Of a stretch of DNA of 64,000 bases, positions 28,147 through 36,861 are shown piece after piece. The stretch's first letter is position 1. Every line of letters begins with the position of its first letter. The DNA is taken from positions 868,001 to 932,000 of the forward strand of contig OZ257149.1 of NCBI GenBank assembly GCA_965279085.1, written 5' to 3'. The notes beneath the pieces are model-generated. The model was not told where the DNA came from and did not search any database. It was given only the letters and a program-made list of their open reading frames with translations. A program made the translations under genes and the position numbers. The DNA comes from UBA7672 sp965279085. Lineage in GTDB: Bacteria > Pseudomonadota > Alphaproteobacteria > Caulobacterales > Hyphomonadaceae.

Positions 28147-28848
28147 TTAACGGCCGCTGAGCGTGTGCCAGTCAACGTCCAGGGGCCGGCCTTCAGTTCG
28201 CGCGGTTACTGCCCCACGCATGGTCGACTTCAACGGCGCCTCGGCGAACCGCCAGTGGGCGGGCTCGGCCGGATCGGCGGCGAGCCGTGCCAGCCGCGGG
28301 CCGTTCAGTGCGATATCGAAATCATGAAGCGGCAGGGTAAAGCCCTGCCCTGTTCCCTTCATGAAGGACTCCTTCAGCGCCCAGAAGCGGAAGAAGGTTT
28401 CCAGTTGCTCGGCAGGGTCCGCCCTACGCAGTTCGGCGCGTTCGTTCGGTGAGAGCGCGCGCTCGATCTCGGCATCGCTGATCGGCCGGACGGCTTCGAC
28501 ATCAACGCCGACCCTTGCATCGAAACTGACGGCAAGCGCTCCGAGACCATCCGAATGGCTGACGTTGAATGACGGAATGCGCGCGAACGAACCCTCGATG
28601 AAGGGGCGGCCGTTGGGCTCTTTACCGAACACAATCGCGGCCGGTGAGACATTCATCGCGGCCGCCAGCAATTCGCGCGTGCGGCCACGCGAGACAGCCC
28701 AGCGTCTACGTTCCATGGGCCGGAAGAAGCGCGCAACCCGGTCCGACTCTTCCGGCGTCAGCAGAGCCGAGAGCCGTCTGGTTTCCCCGCCACTCACATC
28801 AAGCGGCCAGAACCAGACATCGACCTTTACGGGTTGTTGCTCGTCCAT
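28147..28848 (-). CDS. Sfp-type 4'-phosphopantetheinyl transferase
   Basis: A 233-residue protein with the paired Sfp motifs: VGVDVEAVRPI (magnesium-binding aspartate and glutamate) and FWALKESFMKGTGQGF. It transfers phosphopantetheine from CoA to the serine of carrier proteins, so it should activate the PCP (Ser1855) and ACP (Ser1761) of the two synthases nearby. It lies about 215 bases upstream of the NRPS gene on the same strand, consistent with one biosynthetic locus. Confidence 0.93.
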   Translation of the reverse strand: MDEQQPVKVDVWFWPLDVSGGETRRLSALLTPEESDRVARFFRPMERRRWAVSRGRTRELLAAAMNVSPAAIVFGKEPNGRPFIEGSFARIPSFNVSHSDGLGALAVSFDARVGVDVEAVRPISDAEIERALSPNERAELRRADPAEQLETFFRFWALKESFMKGTGQGFTLPLHDFDIALNGPRLARLAADPAEPAHWRFAEAPLKSTMRGAVTARTEGRPLDVDWHTLSGR

Positions 28849-28928
28849 TTCAGCCCAAGTTGCCCCCGCCCGCGTGAGGCGGATGGGGGCGAACCTGTCA
28901 CAAGCGCTGAGTCAGCGGAAGCGCCTGC

Positions 28929-31900
28929 CTATTCCGCCGGGACGGCAGGAACAATCGCTTCCGGCTCGACCGGCTGACGGCGGGAACGACGGCCCGGCAG
29001 GCGGCCAGCAATCCAGCGGCAGACGACGTAGAACACCGGGGTGAAGATCAGGCCGAACAGCGTGACGCCGAGCATCCCGAAGAACACCGACGTACCCAGT
29101 GCCTGACGCATCTCCTGACCCGGACCCGATGCCAGCATCAGCGGAATGACACCGAAGATGAAGGCGAAGGACGTCATCAGGATGGGGCGCAGGCGCGTGC
29201 GGGCTGCCTCGACGGCGGCTTCGAAGCGGTCGCGACCGCTCTCTTCCGCCTGCTTGGCGAACTCGACGATGAGGATGGCGTTCTTCGATGCCAGCGCCAC
29301 GAGAACAAGCAGACCCACCTGCGTGAGGATGTTGTTGTCGAAGCCCCGGATGTTCACACCGACGATCGCCGCGAGGATACACATCGGAACGATGAGGATC
29401 ACCGCGAGCGGCAGCGTGAAGGCTTCATACTGCGCCGCCAGCACGAGGAAGACGAACACCACCGCCATCAGGAAGACGAGCGGGCCGGTATTGCCTTGCG
29501 ACTTCTCCTGCAGCGCCAGTTCGGTCCATTCGTAGCTGAAGCCTTCCGGCAGTTGCACCGCCATGGCCTCCATCCGCGCCAGCGCATCGCCGGAGGAAAC
29601 GCCGGGCGCGGGTGCGCCCTGAATCTCCGCCGCGGGGAACAGGTTGTAGCGGGCCACGCGCACCGGGCCGGTGTCGTCCTTGATGTTGGCCACGGAGCCG
29701 AGAGGCACCATGCCGCCATTCACCGAGCGAACCTTCAGGTTGGCGATGTCGGAGACATCGTCGCGCAGCGTCGGTTCGGCCTGCGCCGTCACGCGGAAGG
29801 TGCGGCCCAGCATGTTGAAGTCATTGACGTAGGTCGAGCCGAGATAGGTGCCCATCGTTCCGAAGATTTCGGACGGTTCGACACCCAGCATCAGCGCCTT
29901 GTCGCGATCAACCTCGGCCGTGACGCGGGGGCTGCCCGTGTTGAGGCCCGGGAAGACGCCGACCACGCCGGAGTCCGGCTGGCCGGCCATGCCGACGATC
30001 TGGAACTGCGCCTGTTCAAGGGCGCGATAGCCCTGACCGGACGTGTCCTGCAGCATCATCTTGAAGCCGCCGCCGTTACCCATGCCCTGCACCGCGGGCG
30101 GCGCGAGCACGAACACGCTGGCTTCCTCGATGGAGCCCATGGCGCCCATGATCTGACCGGCCATGTTTTGCGCGCTAAGCGCCGCGCCGCGCTCTTCCCA
30201 TGGGTCGAGGCGGATGAACATCGTCGCTGCGTTGGACGAGTTGGTGAAGCTGGCGCCGTCCATACCCGCGAAGGCGGCGACATCCTGCACGCCTTCGGTC
30301 TGCTTCAGCTGTTCAACCGCGCGCCGCACAACTGCATCCGTGCGCTCAAGAGAAGCGCCCGGAGGCAGTTGCACGACACCGATCAGGAATCCCTGGTCCT
30401 GATCCGGGATGAAACCCGTCGGCGTGGCGGTCATCCGCCAGCCGGTGAGCCCCAGAAGCACGGCGTAAGCGACCAGCACGATCGCGGACATGCGCACGAG
30501 GCGGCCTGTCACGCGGCCATAGCGATCCGACAGCCAATCGAAGCCCTGGTTGAACTTGTTCGCGCCCCAGCGAAGCGGCGCGAAGATGCCGCCCTTCTTC
30601 TCATGGCCATGCTCATGCGGCTTGAGCAGCATGGCCGCCAACGCCGGGGACAGCGTGAGCGAAACCAGCAGCGAGACCGAGGCGGCCGTGGCGATGGCGA
30701 CCGCGAACTGGCGGAAGAACACGCCCGGAATGCCCGGCACGAAGGCGGCCGGAATGAACACGGCCAGCATCACGAGACCGATCGCGACCAGCGCGCCGGA
30801 CACCTCGTCCATCGTCTTGTAAGCCGCTTCTTTCGGCGACATGCCGAGACGTATATTCCGCTCGACGTTCTCGACAACGACGATGGCGTCGTCGACCACG
30901 ATGCCCACGGCGAGCACGAGCGCGAAGAGCGACAGCGAGTTGATCGAATAGCCCAGCAGCAACTGGACGACGAAGGTCGCCACGAGCGCGATCGGGATCG
31001 CGATGATCGGAATGATCGCGGCGCGCCAGGTCTGCAGGAACACCACGACGACGATGACGACGAGGAAGATCGCCTCGATCAGCGTGTGCTGCACGGATTC
31101 AACCGACGCCTCGACGTATTCGGTCGGGTTGTAGGGAACCATCCAGCTGACGCCGCGCGGCAGCTCGGGCTCGGCGGCCTTCACGACCTCTAAGACAGCA
31201 TGGGCGGCATTCAGCGCGTTGGCGCCCGGCGACGGCGTGATCGCCATGCCGATGCCGCGATCGCCACTGAAATAGCCACGGATGGAATAATCCTGCGAGC
31301 CGAGTTCGATGCGGGCGACGTCGCGCAGGAAAGTGACCTGGCCGTCCGGTGAGCGTTTGACGACGACCTTGCCGAATTCTTCCGCCGTCTTCAGGCGGCC
31401 TTCGACCTGCACGGGAAGCTCGTTGGTGACGCCACTATCGAACGGGGGCGAACCGACGGAGCCACCGGCGGCCTGGATGTTCTGGGCGCGGAGGGCGGAG
31501 ACGATTTCATTGGCCGTAAGATCGCGCGCCGCGGCCTTGCCGGGGTCGATCCAGACGCGCATCGAGTAGAGACCGCCGCCGAACACCTGCACGCCGCCGA
31601 CGCCGTTGATGCGCAGCAGGCGATCCTTGAGCACGGAGTTCGCGAAGTTGCCGATCTGGTCGATGTCGACGTTCGGATCTTTTGACGTGAGCGCCACGAG
31701 CAGGAGGAAGCCGGTGTCCTGCTTCAGCACGGTCACGCCGCCCTGCCGCACCTGGTCCGGCAGGCGGGGCTCGGCGAGCGCGACGCGGTTCTGGACGAGC
31801 ACCTGCGCGGTATCGAGGTTGGTGCCGGGTTTGAACGTGACGGTGATCTGCGCCACGCCGTTCGAGGAGGACGACGTGATGTAGAGCATGTTTTCGACGC

Positions 31901-32117
31901 CGTTGATCTCCTGCTCGATTGGAGCGGCGACCGTTTCAGCGACGGTTTCGGAGGATGCGCCCGGATAGGCAGCCATCACCATCACCGATGGCGGAGCGAT
32001 GTCCGGATACTGCGCGAGCGGGAGCTGCGGGAAGGAGAAGATGCCCAGCAGCGTGATGAAGACGGAGATGACGCCCGCGAAAATCGGGCGGTCGATGAAG
32101 AAGCGTGAGAAACGCAT
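28929..32117 (-). CDS. RND efflux pump inner-membrane permease (HAE1/AcrB family)
   Basis: A 1062-residue transporter with the AcrB plan: FIDRPIFAGVISVFITLLG at the N-terminus, two large periplasmic loops, and two six-helix bundles. Helix 4 contains FALVLAVGIVVDDAIVVVEN with the paired aspartates of the proton relay. The second half has QVGLLVLVALASKNAILIVE and GVIPLMLASGPGQEMRQALG. It exports hydrophobic or amphiphilic compounds by proton antiport with the adaptor encoded upstream; no outer-membrane factor gene is seen here. Because it lies next to the PKS/NRPS genes it could export their product, but the TetR-controlled arrangement is also typical of general drug efflux. Confidence 0.95.
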   Translation of the reverse strand: MRFSRFFIDRPIFAGVISVFITLLGIFSFPQLPLAQYPDIAPPSVMVMAAYPGASSETVAETVAAPIEQEINGVENMLYITSSSSNGVAQITVTFKPGTNLDTAQVLVQNRVALAEPRLPDQVRQGGVTVLKQDTGFLLLVALTSKDPNVDIDQIGNFANSVLKDRLLRINGVGGVQVFGGGLYSMRVWIDPGKAAARDLTANEIVSALRAQNIQAAGGSVGSPPFDSGVTNELPVQVEGRLKTAEEFGKVVVKRSPDGQVTFLRDVARIELGSQDYSIRGYFSGDRGIGMAITPSPGANALNAAHAVLEVVKAAEPELPRGVSWMVPYNPTEYVEASVESVQHTLIEAIFLVVIVVVVFLQTWRAAIIPIIAIPIALVATFVVQLLLGYSINSLSLFALVLAVGIVVDDAIVVVENVERNIRLGMSPKEAAYKTMDEVSGALVAIGLVMLAVFIPAAFVPGIPGVFFRQFAVAIATAASVSLLVSLTLSPALAAMLLKPHEHGHEKKGGIFAPLRWGANKFNQGFDWLSDRYGRVTGRLVRMSAIVLVAYAVLLGLTGWRMTATPTGFIPDQDQGFLIGVVQLPPGASLERTDAVVRRAVEQLKQTEGVQDVAAFAGMDGASFTNSSNAATMFIRLDPWEERGAALSAQNMAGQIMGAMGSIEEASVFVLAPPAVQGMGNGGGFKMMLQDTSGQGYRALEQAQFQIVGMAGQPDSGVVGVFPGLNTGSPRVTAEVDRDKALMLGVEPSEIFGTMGTYLGSTYVNDFNMLGRTFRVTAQAEPTLRDDVSDIANLKVRSVNGGMVPLGSVANIKDDTGPVRVARYNLFPAAEIQGAPAPGVSSGDALARMEAMAVQLPEGFSYEWTELALQEKSQGNTGPLVFLMAVVFVFLVLAAQYEAFTLPLAVILIVPMCILAAIVGVNIRGFDNNILTQVGLLVLVALASKNAILIVEFAKQAEESGRDRFEAAVEAARTRLRPILMTSFAFIFGVIPLMLASGPGQEMRQALGTSVFFGMLGVTLFGLIFTPVFYVVCRWIAGRLPGRRSRRQPVEPEAIVPAVPAE

Positions 32118-32135
32118 GGGGAGGAGTCCTGTGCA

Positions 32136-32165
32136 GGCGTGCGGGCTCTAGCGGCCCGTCACGCC
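32136..32165 (-). other. Intercistronic stem-loop between efflux adaptor and permease genes
   Basis: GGCGTGCGGGC can pair with GCCCG-T-CACGCC around a 7-base loop, giving an 11-bp stem with one bulged T. On the minus strand it falls after the adaptor stop and before the permease start. No T-run follows, so it is more likely an mRNA processing or stability element than a terminator. Confidence 0.4.
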
Positions 32166-32175
32166 GGGGGAGTTT

Positions 32176-33285
32176 CTATTGCTTGCGCGTGGCTGTTTCG
32201 AGCTCGGCCGTGTTCGTGATCGTGGTGGCGCGAGCGTCGACGACGGCGCCCGGCATGGCGCGCTGGACGCCGTTGACGATCACGCGGTCAGCCGGCGTGA
32301 GGCCGGAGCGGACGATGCGCATGCCGTTGACGACCGGACCGACCTCAAGTGTTTTCGAGGCGACCGTGCCGTTGACGTCAACCACGAGCGCGGTCTTCGC
32401 CGCGCCGGCCGACACGATGGCCGTCTCGGGGATCAACATCGCCTGGTAGGAGGCCGAGCTTTCCACGCGGGCGCGGCCGAACATGCCCGGCTTCAGGAAG
32501 CCATCGGCGTTGGCGATCTTCGCGCGCATGCGGACGGCGCCGGATGAGGCGTCGACCGAGGCGTCGGAGAAGTCGACGGTGCCGGTCCAGCCGTATTCGT
32601 TCTCGTCCTGCAGGCGGATCTCGACCTTGCCGCCGGTTTTCAGCGCCTGGCGCTGGTAGCGCAGGAGCTGGGCTTCGGAGGCTTCGAACTCGAAGTGGAT
32701 GGGATCGGAGCCGACAATCTCCGTCAGGACGTCGGCGGCGGAGGTGCCGCCGGCGATGACGTTGCCGGGGTCGACGCGGCGATCAGAGACGAAGCCGGAC
32801 GCCGGGGCGGTGACGCGGGTGAATTCGACATCGAGACGGCGCGCGCGGACGGTTGCTTCGGCGATGTCGAGCGCGGCTTTGCGCTGGTCGTATTCCTGGC
32901 GGGAGATGGCCTGGTCCTTCATCAGGATGTCGGCGCGCTCGAACGCACGGCGGGCGAGCTGGGCGTCGGCCTCGGCGGAGGTCAGCGCAGCTTGCGCGGG
33001 GCGCGGGTCGAGCGTGAAGAGCAGCTGCCCTTTCGAGACGCGCTGGCCCTCGTTGAAGTGCGCGGCCTGGATGAATCCGCCGGCGCGGGCGCGAACCTCG
33101 ACCCGCTGGGCGGCCTCGAACCGGCCGGTGAACTCGTCCCAGTCGGTGATCTGGTCCTGAAGCGGCGCCGCAACGGAAACCTGGGGTGGCGGTGGGGCCG
33201 CTGGCGCAGCGATGCTGGGCGAGCAGGCGGCGAGTGACGCAGCGGCAATGGCTGCGCAGAGGGTCAGCTTGAGGTCGTTTGGCAT
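32176..33285 (-). CDS. RND efflux periplasmic adaptor (membrane fusion protein, lipoprotein)
   Basis: About 369 residues from MPNDLKLTLCAA. The N-terminus is a lipoprotein signal with lipobox LAAC, followed by a proline-rich linker. The rest has the adaptor order: barrel-sandwich halves around a coiled-coil hairpin (ALTSAEADAQLARRAFERAD), with GFVSDRRVDPGNVI and the C-terminal membrane-proximal domain (GMRIVRSGLTPADRVIVNGV). It links the permease to an outer-membrane channel. The longer frame adds 44 residues over the regulatory palindromes and is rejected. It is the first gene of the pump operon and divergent from the TetR gene. Confidence 0.92.
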   Translation of the reverse strand: MPNDLKLTLCAAIAAASLAACSPSIAAPAAPPPPQVSVAAPLQDQITDWDEFTGRFEAAQRVEVRARAGGFIQAAHFNEGQRVSKGQLLFTLDPRPAQAALTSAEADAQLARRAFERADILMKDQAISRQEYDQRKAALDIAEATVRARRLDVEFTRVTAPASGFVSDRRVDPGNVIAGGTSAADVLTEIVGSDPIHFEFEASEAQLLRYQRQALKTGGKVEIRLQDENEYGWTGTVDFSDASVDASSGAVRMRAKIANADGFLKPGMFGRARVESSASYQAMLIPETAIVSAGAAKTALVVDVNGTVASKTLEVGPVVNGMRIVRSGLTPADRVIVNGVQRAMPGAVVDARATTITNTAELETATRKQ

Positions 33286-33310
33286 TGGTTGGCCCCTGGG
33301 GAGGAGGTTT

Positions 33311-33330
33311 GGGCCTTTTAGGCCCTTTTT
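33311..33330 (+). terminator. Terminator-like hairpin in the leader of the efflux operon
   Basis: GGGCC-TTTTA-GGCCC followed by TTTTT is a small rho-independent-like hairpin when read on the plus strand. No plus-strand gene precedes it, and it lies between the palindromes and the minus-strand adaptor start, in the untranslated leader. It may be chance or may block antisense transcription. Confidence 0.3.
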
Positions 33331-33368
33331 GATCGCTCGGCCTGTTGGCGTGGGTTTTGTCCACTTGA

Positions 33369-33386
33369 TGTCAACGGGCGTTGACA
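33369..33386. promoter_or_regulatory. Palindromic operator candidate 1 (TetR/RND divergent promoter)
   Basis: TGTCAACG-GG-CGTTGACA is an 18-base palindrome with 8-base arms. It lies 84 bases upstream of the adaptor ATG and shares the GTCAAC half-site with a second palindrome 40 bases away. Such paired sites between an efflux operon and its divergent TetR gene are typical repressor operators. Confidence 0.65.
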
Positions 33387-33409
33387 TACATTGCGATCCA
33401 GACCACGAA

Positions 33410-33425
33410 GTCAACACGTGTTGAC
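33410..33425. promoter_or_regulatory. Palindromic operator candidate 2 (TetR/RND divergent promoter)
   Basis: GTCAACACGTGTTGAC is a perfect 16-base palindrome whose GTCAAC half-sites match those of candidate 1; the two centres are 40 bases apart. It lies 25 bases upstream of the TetR ATG, so binding would also repress the regulator's own gene. Both palindromes contain TTGACA or TTGACT, the -35 consensus type, so the operators may overlap the -35 boxes. Confidence 0.65.
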
Positions 33426-33450
33426 AAAATTATTCGCGCCCGGAGACCGA

Positions 33451-34023
33451 ATGACCATCGGCGAACTGGTAATCCGCAGACGTGACGCTGCCGCGACACG
33501 CGCTGGCCTGCTCAAGGCCGCCACGGCGCGCTTCGCGGCCGAGGCCTATGACAGCGTGAGCCTGCGGGCGATCGCGGCGGACGCCGGCGTCGATGTCTCG
33601 CTGATCTCCCGCTATTTCGGCGGCAAGGAAGAGCTCTTCGCCGAAGTGCTGAAAGGCTGCCCTCCGCCGGACGAACTGTTCCAGGGCGACCCGGCCGATT
33701 TCGGCGAGCGCATCGCGCGCATGCTGCTTGATGACCCCGTCAACAACGACAAGCTCGACATCTTCATGGTGATGCTGCGCTCGGCGTCGAACCCGGCCGC
33801 GGCGGAGACGATCCGCAAGTCGAGCGAGGAAATGTTCTACGGCCCCTTCGCCGCATGGCTGGGCGGGAAGAATGCCGCCGAGCGCGTACGCCTTGCGGCC
33901 AGCATCATGAAGGGCGTGGTGATCGACCGCCACATCAGCAATGACTTCGGCCTGACGCCGGCGGAGCGTAACCGCTTTCGCACCAACCTTGCCCGCGCCT
34001 TGCAGGCGGCGATCGAGCCGTAA
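33451..34023 (+). CDS. TetR-family transcriptional regulator of the RND pump
   Basis: A 190-residue regulator. The N-terminal helix-turn-helix is clear (LLKAATARFAAEAYDSVSLR, then IAADAGVDVSLISRYFGGKE), followed by a divergent ligand-binding domain. The start MTIGELVIRR is chosen because the upstream part of the frame runs over palindrome 2. Divergent from the pump genes with two matching palindromes between, it is very likely their repressor, released by a pump substrate. Its TAA abuts the stop of the convergent DUF1801 gene without any gap. Confidence 0.9.
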   Translation: MTIGELVIRRRDAAATRAGLLKAATARFAAEAYDSVSLRAIAADAGVDVSLISRYFGGKEELFAEVLKGCPPPDELFQGDPADFGERIARMLLDDPVNNDKLDIFMVMLRSASNPAAAETIRKSSEEMFYGPFAAWLGGKNAAERVRLAASIMKGVVIDRHISNDFGLTPAERNRFRTNLARALQAAIEP

Positions 34024-34491
34024 CTACTTCTTCTTCGCATTCGCCGCGGCGGCAGCTTTCACCAGCGCCTTGAACGCCTTCTCGTCGATCTTGTCGCCTT
34101 TGCGGAAGTCGATGGCGCGCCGCGTGCCGCCATCGAGGCCGGCATTGAACAGTCCGGAGGGATCGCTCAACGCCGCGCCCTTGGCGAAGGTCGTCTTGAC
34201 GTAGTCCTTGTAGGTCTCGCCGGTGCAGATGATGCCGCCATGTTCCCACACCGGGACGCCGCGCCACTTCCATTCCTCCACCGCATCGGGAACCGCCTGC
34301 TTGATGAGCGCGCGGATCTTCGCGAGCGTGTCGCCGCGCCAATCGCCCAGCGCCTCGATGCGCCCGTCGATCAGCTTCGATGGCGGCGATGTTTCCTTCG
34401 CCACCGTCGCCTTGCTCGGCAGGCCCTTCACATAGGTCTTGCCGGTCTTGGTCTTGTGCGTCGTGATTTTCTTCGCGGGCGCTTTCGCCAT
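34024..34491 (-). CDS. DUF1801 family protein (lysine-rich N-terminus)
   Basis: About 155 residues. After a basic leader (MAKAPAKKITTHKTKTGKTY) the DUF1801 core appears: VPDAVEEWKWRGVPVWEHGG, then YVKTTFAKGAALSDPSGLF and a C-terminal helix with an alanine-lysine tail. The second ATG (34491) is preferred since GAGGGG is then about 6 bases upstream, while it abuts the first. It follows a second DUF1801 gene with about 10 bases between, and such genes often lie in ArsR/SRPBCC operons. Function is unknown. Confidence 0.75.
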   Translation of the reverse strand: MAKAPAKKITTHKTKTGKTYVKGLPSKATVAKETSPPSKLIDGRIEALGDWRGDTLAKIRALIKQAVPDAVEEWKWRGVPVWEHGGIICTGETYKDYVKTTFAKGAALSDPSGLFNAGLDGGTRRAIDFRKGDKIDEKAFKALVKAAAAANAKKK

Positions 34492-34501
34492 CGTCATCCC
34501 C

Positions 34502-34963
34502 TCACATCTTCTCGCCAGGCAGCTTGCTGGCCTGTTTGACCCAGTCCGCAAACTGGGCCTCGTCGAGTTCGCCTTCCCTGACATTGAGATAGCGAACGTT
34601 CTTCTGCTTCGACGTATCGGGCGGCATCGGCTTCAGGTGCGCGCCCATGAAGAAGGCGACCTTGATGTATTTGTCGAAGACATGGATGCCGAGGAAGAAG
34701 TGCTTCTCCTCCATCCCATACATCGGTGAGTTCCACTTCACCGCCTTCATGACCTTCGGAACTGTCCGCGTGATGATGGCGTCGAGCTTCTTGCCGACCT
34801 CTTTCTTCCAGCCGGGCATCGCCGCGATGTAGGCCTGCACGGGCGCGTCGCCATAGCCTTTCGCGATCTGTGGATTGCCGCCGGACAACAGCCGCGTCTC
34901 GCCGGGCTTCAGCTTCGGCAGCGGCTTGCGCGGCTTTGTTGCTTTCTTCACAGGCTTGGCCAT
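34502..34963 (-). CDS. DUF1801 family protein
   Basis: About 153 residues from MAKPVKKATKPRK. The core has VPKVMKAVKWNSPMYGMEEK and FFLGIHVFDKYIKVAFFMGA, the conserved hydrophobic heart of DUF1801 (PF08818). GGAGG stands 5 bases before the second ATG (34963) but only 2 before the first, so I choose the second. It lies between an SRPBCC gene and another DUF1801 gene in one operon. Small DUF1801 proteins have no established activity. Confidence 0.78.
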   Translation of the reverse strand: MAKPVKKATKPRKPLPKLKPGETRLLSGGNPQIAKGYGDAPVQAYIAAMPGWKKEVGKKLDAIITRTVPKVMKAVKWNSPMYGMEEKHFFLGIHVFDKYIKVAFFMGAHLKPMPPDTSKQKNVRYLNVREGELDEAQFADWVKQASKLPGEKM

Positions 34964-34976
34964 CATCCCCTCCAGT

Positions 34977-35402
34977 CTATTCGGCCTTGCCGGCGACCTG
35001 TTCCAGCTTATCGAGGAACTGCGTCCATCCGGCATGGGCGCCGCCGAAGGCCTGCTTCTGGTCCGGACGGAACCCTTCCTGCTCGACGCGCAGGTGCGTG
35101 CCCGTGGCTGTCTGGGTCAGCGTGAATGTCACGACGCTCTTCAGGTTGTAGGCGGGATCCTCGTGACTGTAGTCCCAGGTATAGGACAGGGATTTGTGCG
35201 GCTCGATGGTCAGCACCTCGCAGTCGAGCACGCCGCCCCACTCTCCGCGCAACTTGAAGCGATGTCCGACATCGGGCTTGAAGTCGTTCTTCATCAGCCA
35301 CTCCTCCATGAGATGCGGTTGAGTGAGCGCCCGCCAGAGTTTTTCCGGCGGATGCGCAATCTCGCGCTCGATGACGACACTGCGTGTTTCCGCGCTGCTC
35401 AT
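34977..35402 (-). CDS. SRPBCC/AHSA1-family protein
   Basis: A 141-residue protein of the START-like, Aha1-C-terminal type. IEREIAHPPEKLWRALTQPH near 10 and the WTQFLDKLEQVAG tail are hallmarks, with a beta-sheet core forming a hydrophobic pocket. The start overlaps the ArsR stop by 4 bases, the common ArsR-SRPBCC pair in soil Proteobacteria. The ligand is unknown. Confidence 0.88.
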   Translation of the reverse strand: MSSAETRSVVIEREIAHPPEKLWRALTQPHLMEEWLMKNDFKPDVGHRFKLRGEWGGVLDCEVLTIEPHKSLSYTWDYSHEDPAYNLKSVVTFTLTQTATGTHLRVEQEGFRPDQKQAFGGAHAGWTQFLDKLEQVAGKAE

Positions 35403-35722
35403 TGGTCCATCCTCTTCAGAAGATCTTCGAGATGATCGAGCCGGGCCTCCCAGAAGCCGGCCATCTGCGTCGTCCAGTCGACCAACGGCGCGAGCGCGCG
35501 AACCTGGGCGCTGTAGTGTGTCTCACGCCCCTGATGACGGCCGCGCACGAGCCCGGCCTGCTTCAGGACACCTAGGTGTTTGGAAACGACGGGCTGCGAG
35601 ACCCCTGCCCGCGCCGTGAGCGCACCGACCGTCTTCTCGCCCTCACGGCACAGCCGCTCAAAGATCGCCCGCCGTGTCGGATCGGCAAGCGTCCTGAATA
35701 GAGCATCCTGGGTTTTCGACAT
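35399..35722 (-). CDS. ArsR-family transcriptional regulator
   Basis: A 107-residue winged-helix repressor: RTLADPTRRAIFERLCREGE, then TARAGVSQPVVSKHLGVLKQ as recognition helix and wing. The metal-binding cysteine pair of classic ArsR is absent, so it probably senses something other than a metal. It is first in the operon with the SRPBCC and two DUF1801 genes and probably autoregulates. The 128 bases upstream contain the promoter. Confidence 0.9.
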   Translation of the reverse strand: MSKTQDALFRTLADPTRRAIFERLCREGEKTVGALTARAGVSQPVVSKHLGVLKQAGLVRGRHQGRETHYSAQVRALAPLVDWTTQMAGFWEARLDHLEDLLKRMDQ

Positions 35723-35850
35723 CGAAACTCATACCTCGTAGACTATGGATTATCGCATAGCCGTACGGGTATGCATTGGTCAAGCAGAAATATGGAACGA
35801 TCTGGGTAATGGCGAGGAAGAGGGCAGGTCAACGGCGCCAGCTGGAGCTG

Positions 35851-36849
35851 CTACGCCCTCACGAACGCGCCGATCTCCCGCTTCAGCGCCTGATCATAAA
35901 CAGGCACGAGGTCGAGGATTCGCTGTACTTCGTCGGCCGCCAGATAGCGATCAGCCTGCCGCGCCATCGCCAGAAGCTGCGCGGGAGGCGCCGGCGGGGT
36001 CTTGGAGTTCGCGAGATAGTGGCCACTGATGATGATCGCCGACAGGATATCGACATGCGCGCCCGGGTCGGGAAGGCGGCGAGCGCGCGCGAGATCCTGC
36101 AGCGATTCCTGCGCGCGGTTGTGGAACATGGCCTTGAGATCGCCGCTCGCCGCCGCCACGAGGGCGCGCGCATAATAAGCCTCTCCCTCAAGCGGCAGGA
36201 GCCGTACCGCATCTTCAGCATCCTTTGCCGCGCCAGAGAGGTCGCCGAGGCTCATGCGTATGAAAGCGAGACTGAGCGAGTTGTAACCGTTGGAAGGACT
36301 GAGGTTCATGGCCTCGAGCAGGCGCCTGAGGATTGACCGCCGGACCGCGGCGTCGGCCGTGCGGAAGGTTGCGTAGGGCGGTCTCACGACGCGGGAGGTT
36401 GGCGTGATCAGCGGATCGAACCGCACCGGCAGGGCCATCCGGATTCCGATGTCGGCCAGCGCCTCGAACACCAGCCTGTCCCAGTTGGCGCGCGGCGCCG
36501 TGTGGAACTGGACTGACTTGTAGGCCGACAGCGGCATCAGCTCCGGCGGAAGACCGCACGGCTCCACCTCTACCCGCAGGATCGGAATCCCGATCGACAT
36601 CGCGCAGATGTTCTCCGCCTGCACGTATGGGCTGGCGAGCGCATAGCCGGACTGGACCAGCACCAGCGCATGCGCCTGCGCGATCGCGTCGGCGACCTGC
36701 TGGTTGAGGCCGCCGCCCCACTGCCGGCGCAAGCTTAGCCTGTCGAGCCATACGCGCCGCCCTGCGGCTTCAATCAGGTTCACAAGACGAAAGGCGACCG
36801 TGTCGTCCTCGCGCGAATGCGCATAGGAAATGAAGATGTGCCTGAGCAA
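35851..36849 (-). CDS. TIR-domain protein with C-terminal TPR-like region
   Basis: A 332-residue protein. Residues 1-130 are a TIR domain: HIFISYAHSREDD, then VWLDRLSLRRQWGG, LVLVQSGYALASPYVQAEN (the glutamate sits where the NADase catalytic Glu is found) and GIPILRVEVEP. Residues about 175-330 are helical and repeat-like (GDLSGAAKDAEDAVRLLP), consistent with TPRs. Bacterial TIR domains either cleave NAD+ or act as adaptors. It ends an operon with the cold-shock-like membrane protein, 12 bases apart, beside PP2C, kinase and vWA genes, suggesting a signalling output for that cluster. Confidence 0.82.
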   Translation of the reverse strand: MLRHIFISYAHSREDDTVAFRLVNLIEAAGRRVWLDRLSLRRQWGGGLNQQVADAIAQAHALVLVQSGYALASPYVQAENICAMSIGIPILRVEVEPCGLPPELMPLSAYKSVQFHTAPRANWDRLVFEALADIGIRMALPVRFDPLITPTSRVVRPPYATFRTADAAVRRSILRRLLEAMNLSPSNGYNSLSLAFIRMSLGDLSGAAKDAEDAVRLLPLEGEAYYARALVAAASGDLKAMFHNRAQESLQDLARARRLPDPGAHVDILSAIIISGHYLANSKTPPAPPAQLLAMARQADRYLAADEVQRILDLVPVYDQALKREIGAFVRA

Positions 36850-36861
36850 ACACCCTCCCGA

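Noticed and set aside
29496..31193. A 565-residue plus-strand frame opposite the RND permease
   Set aside because: Arg/His/Asp-rich low-complexity product with no family resemblance, while the minus strand encodes a full AcrB homologue.
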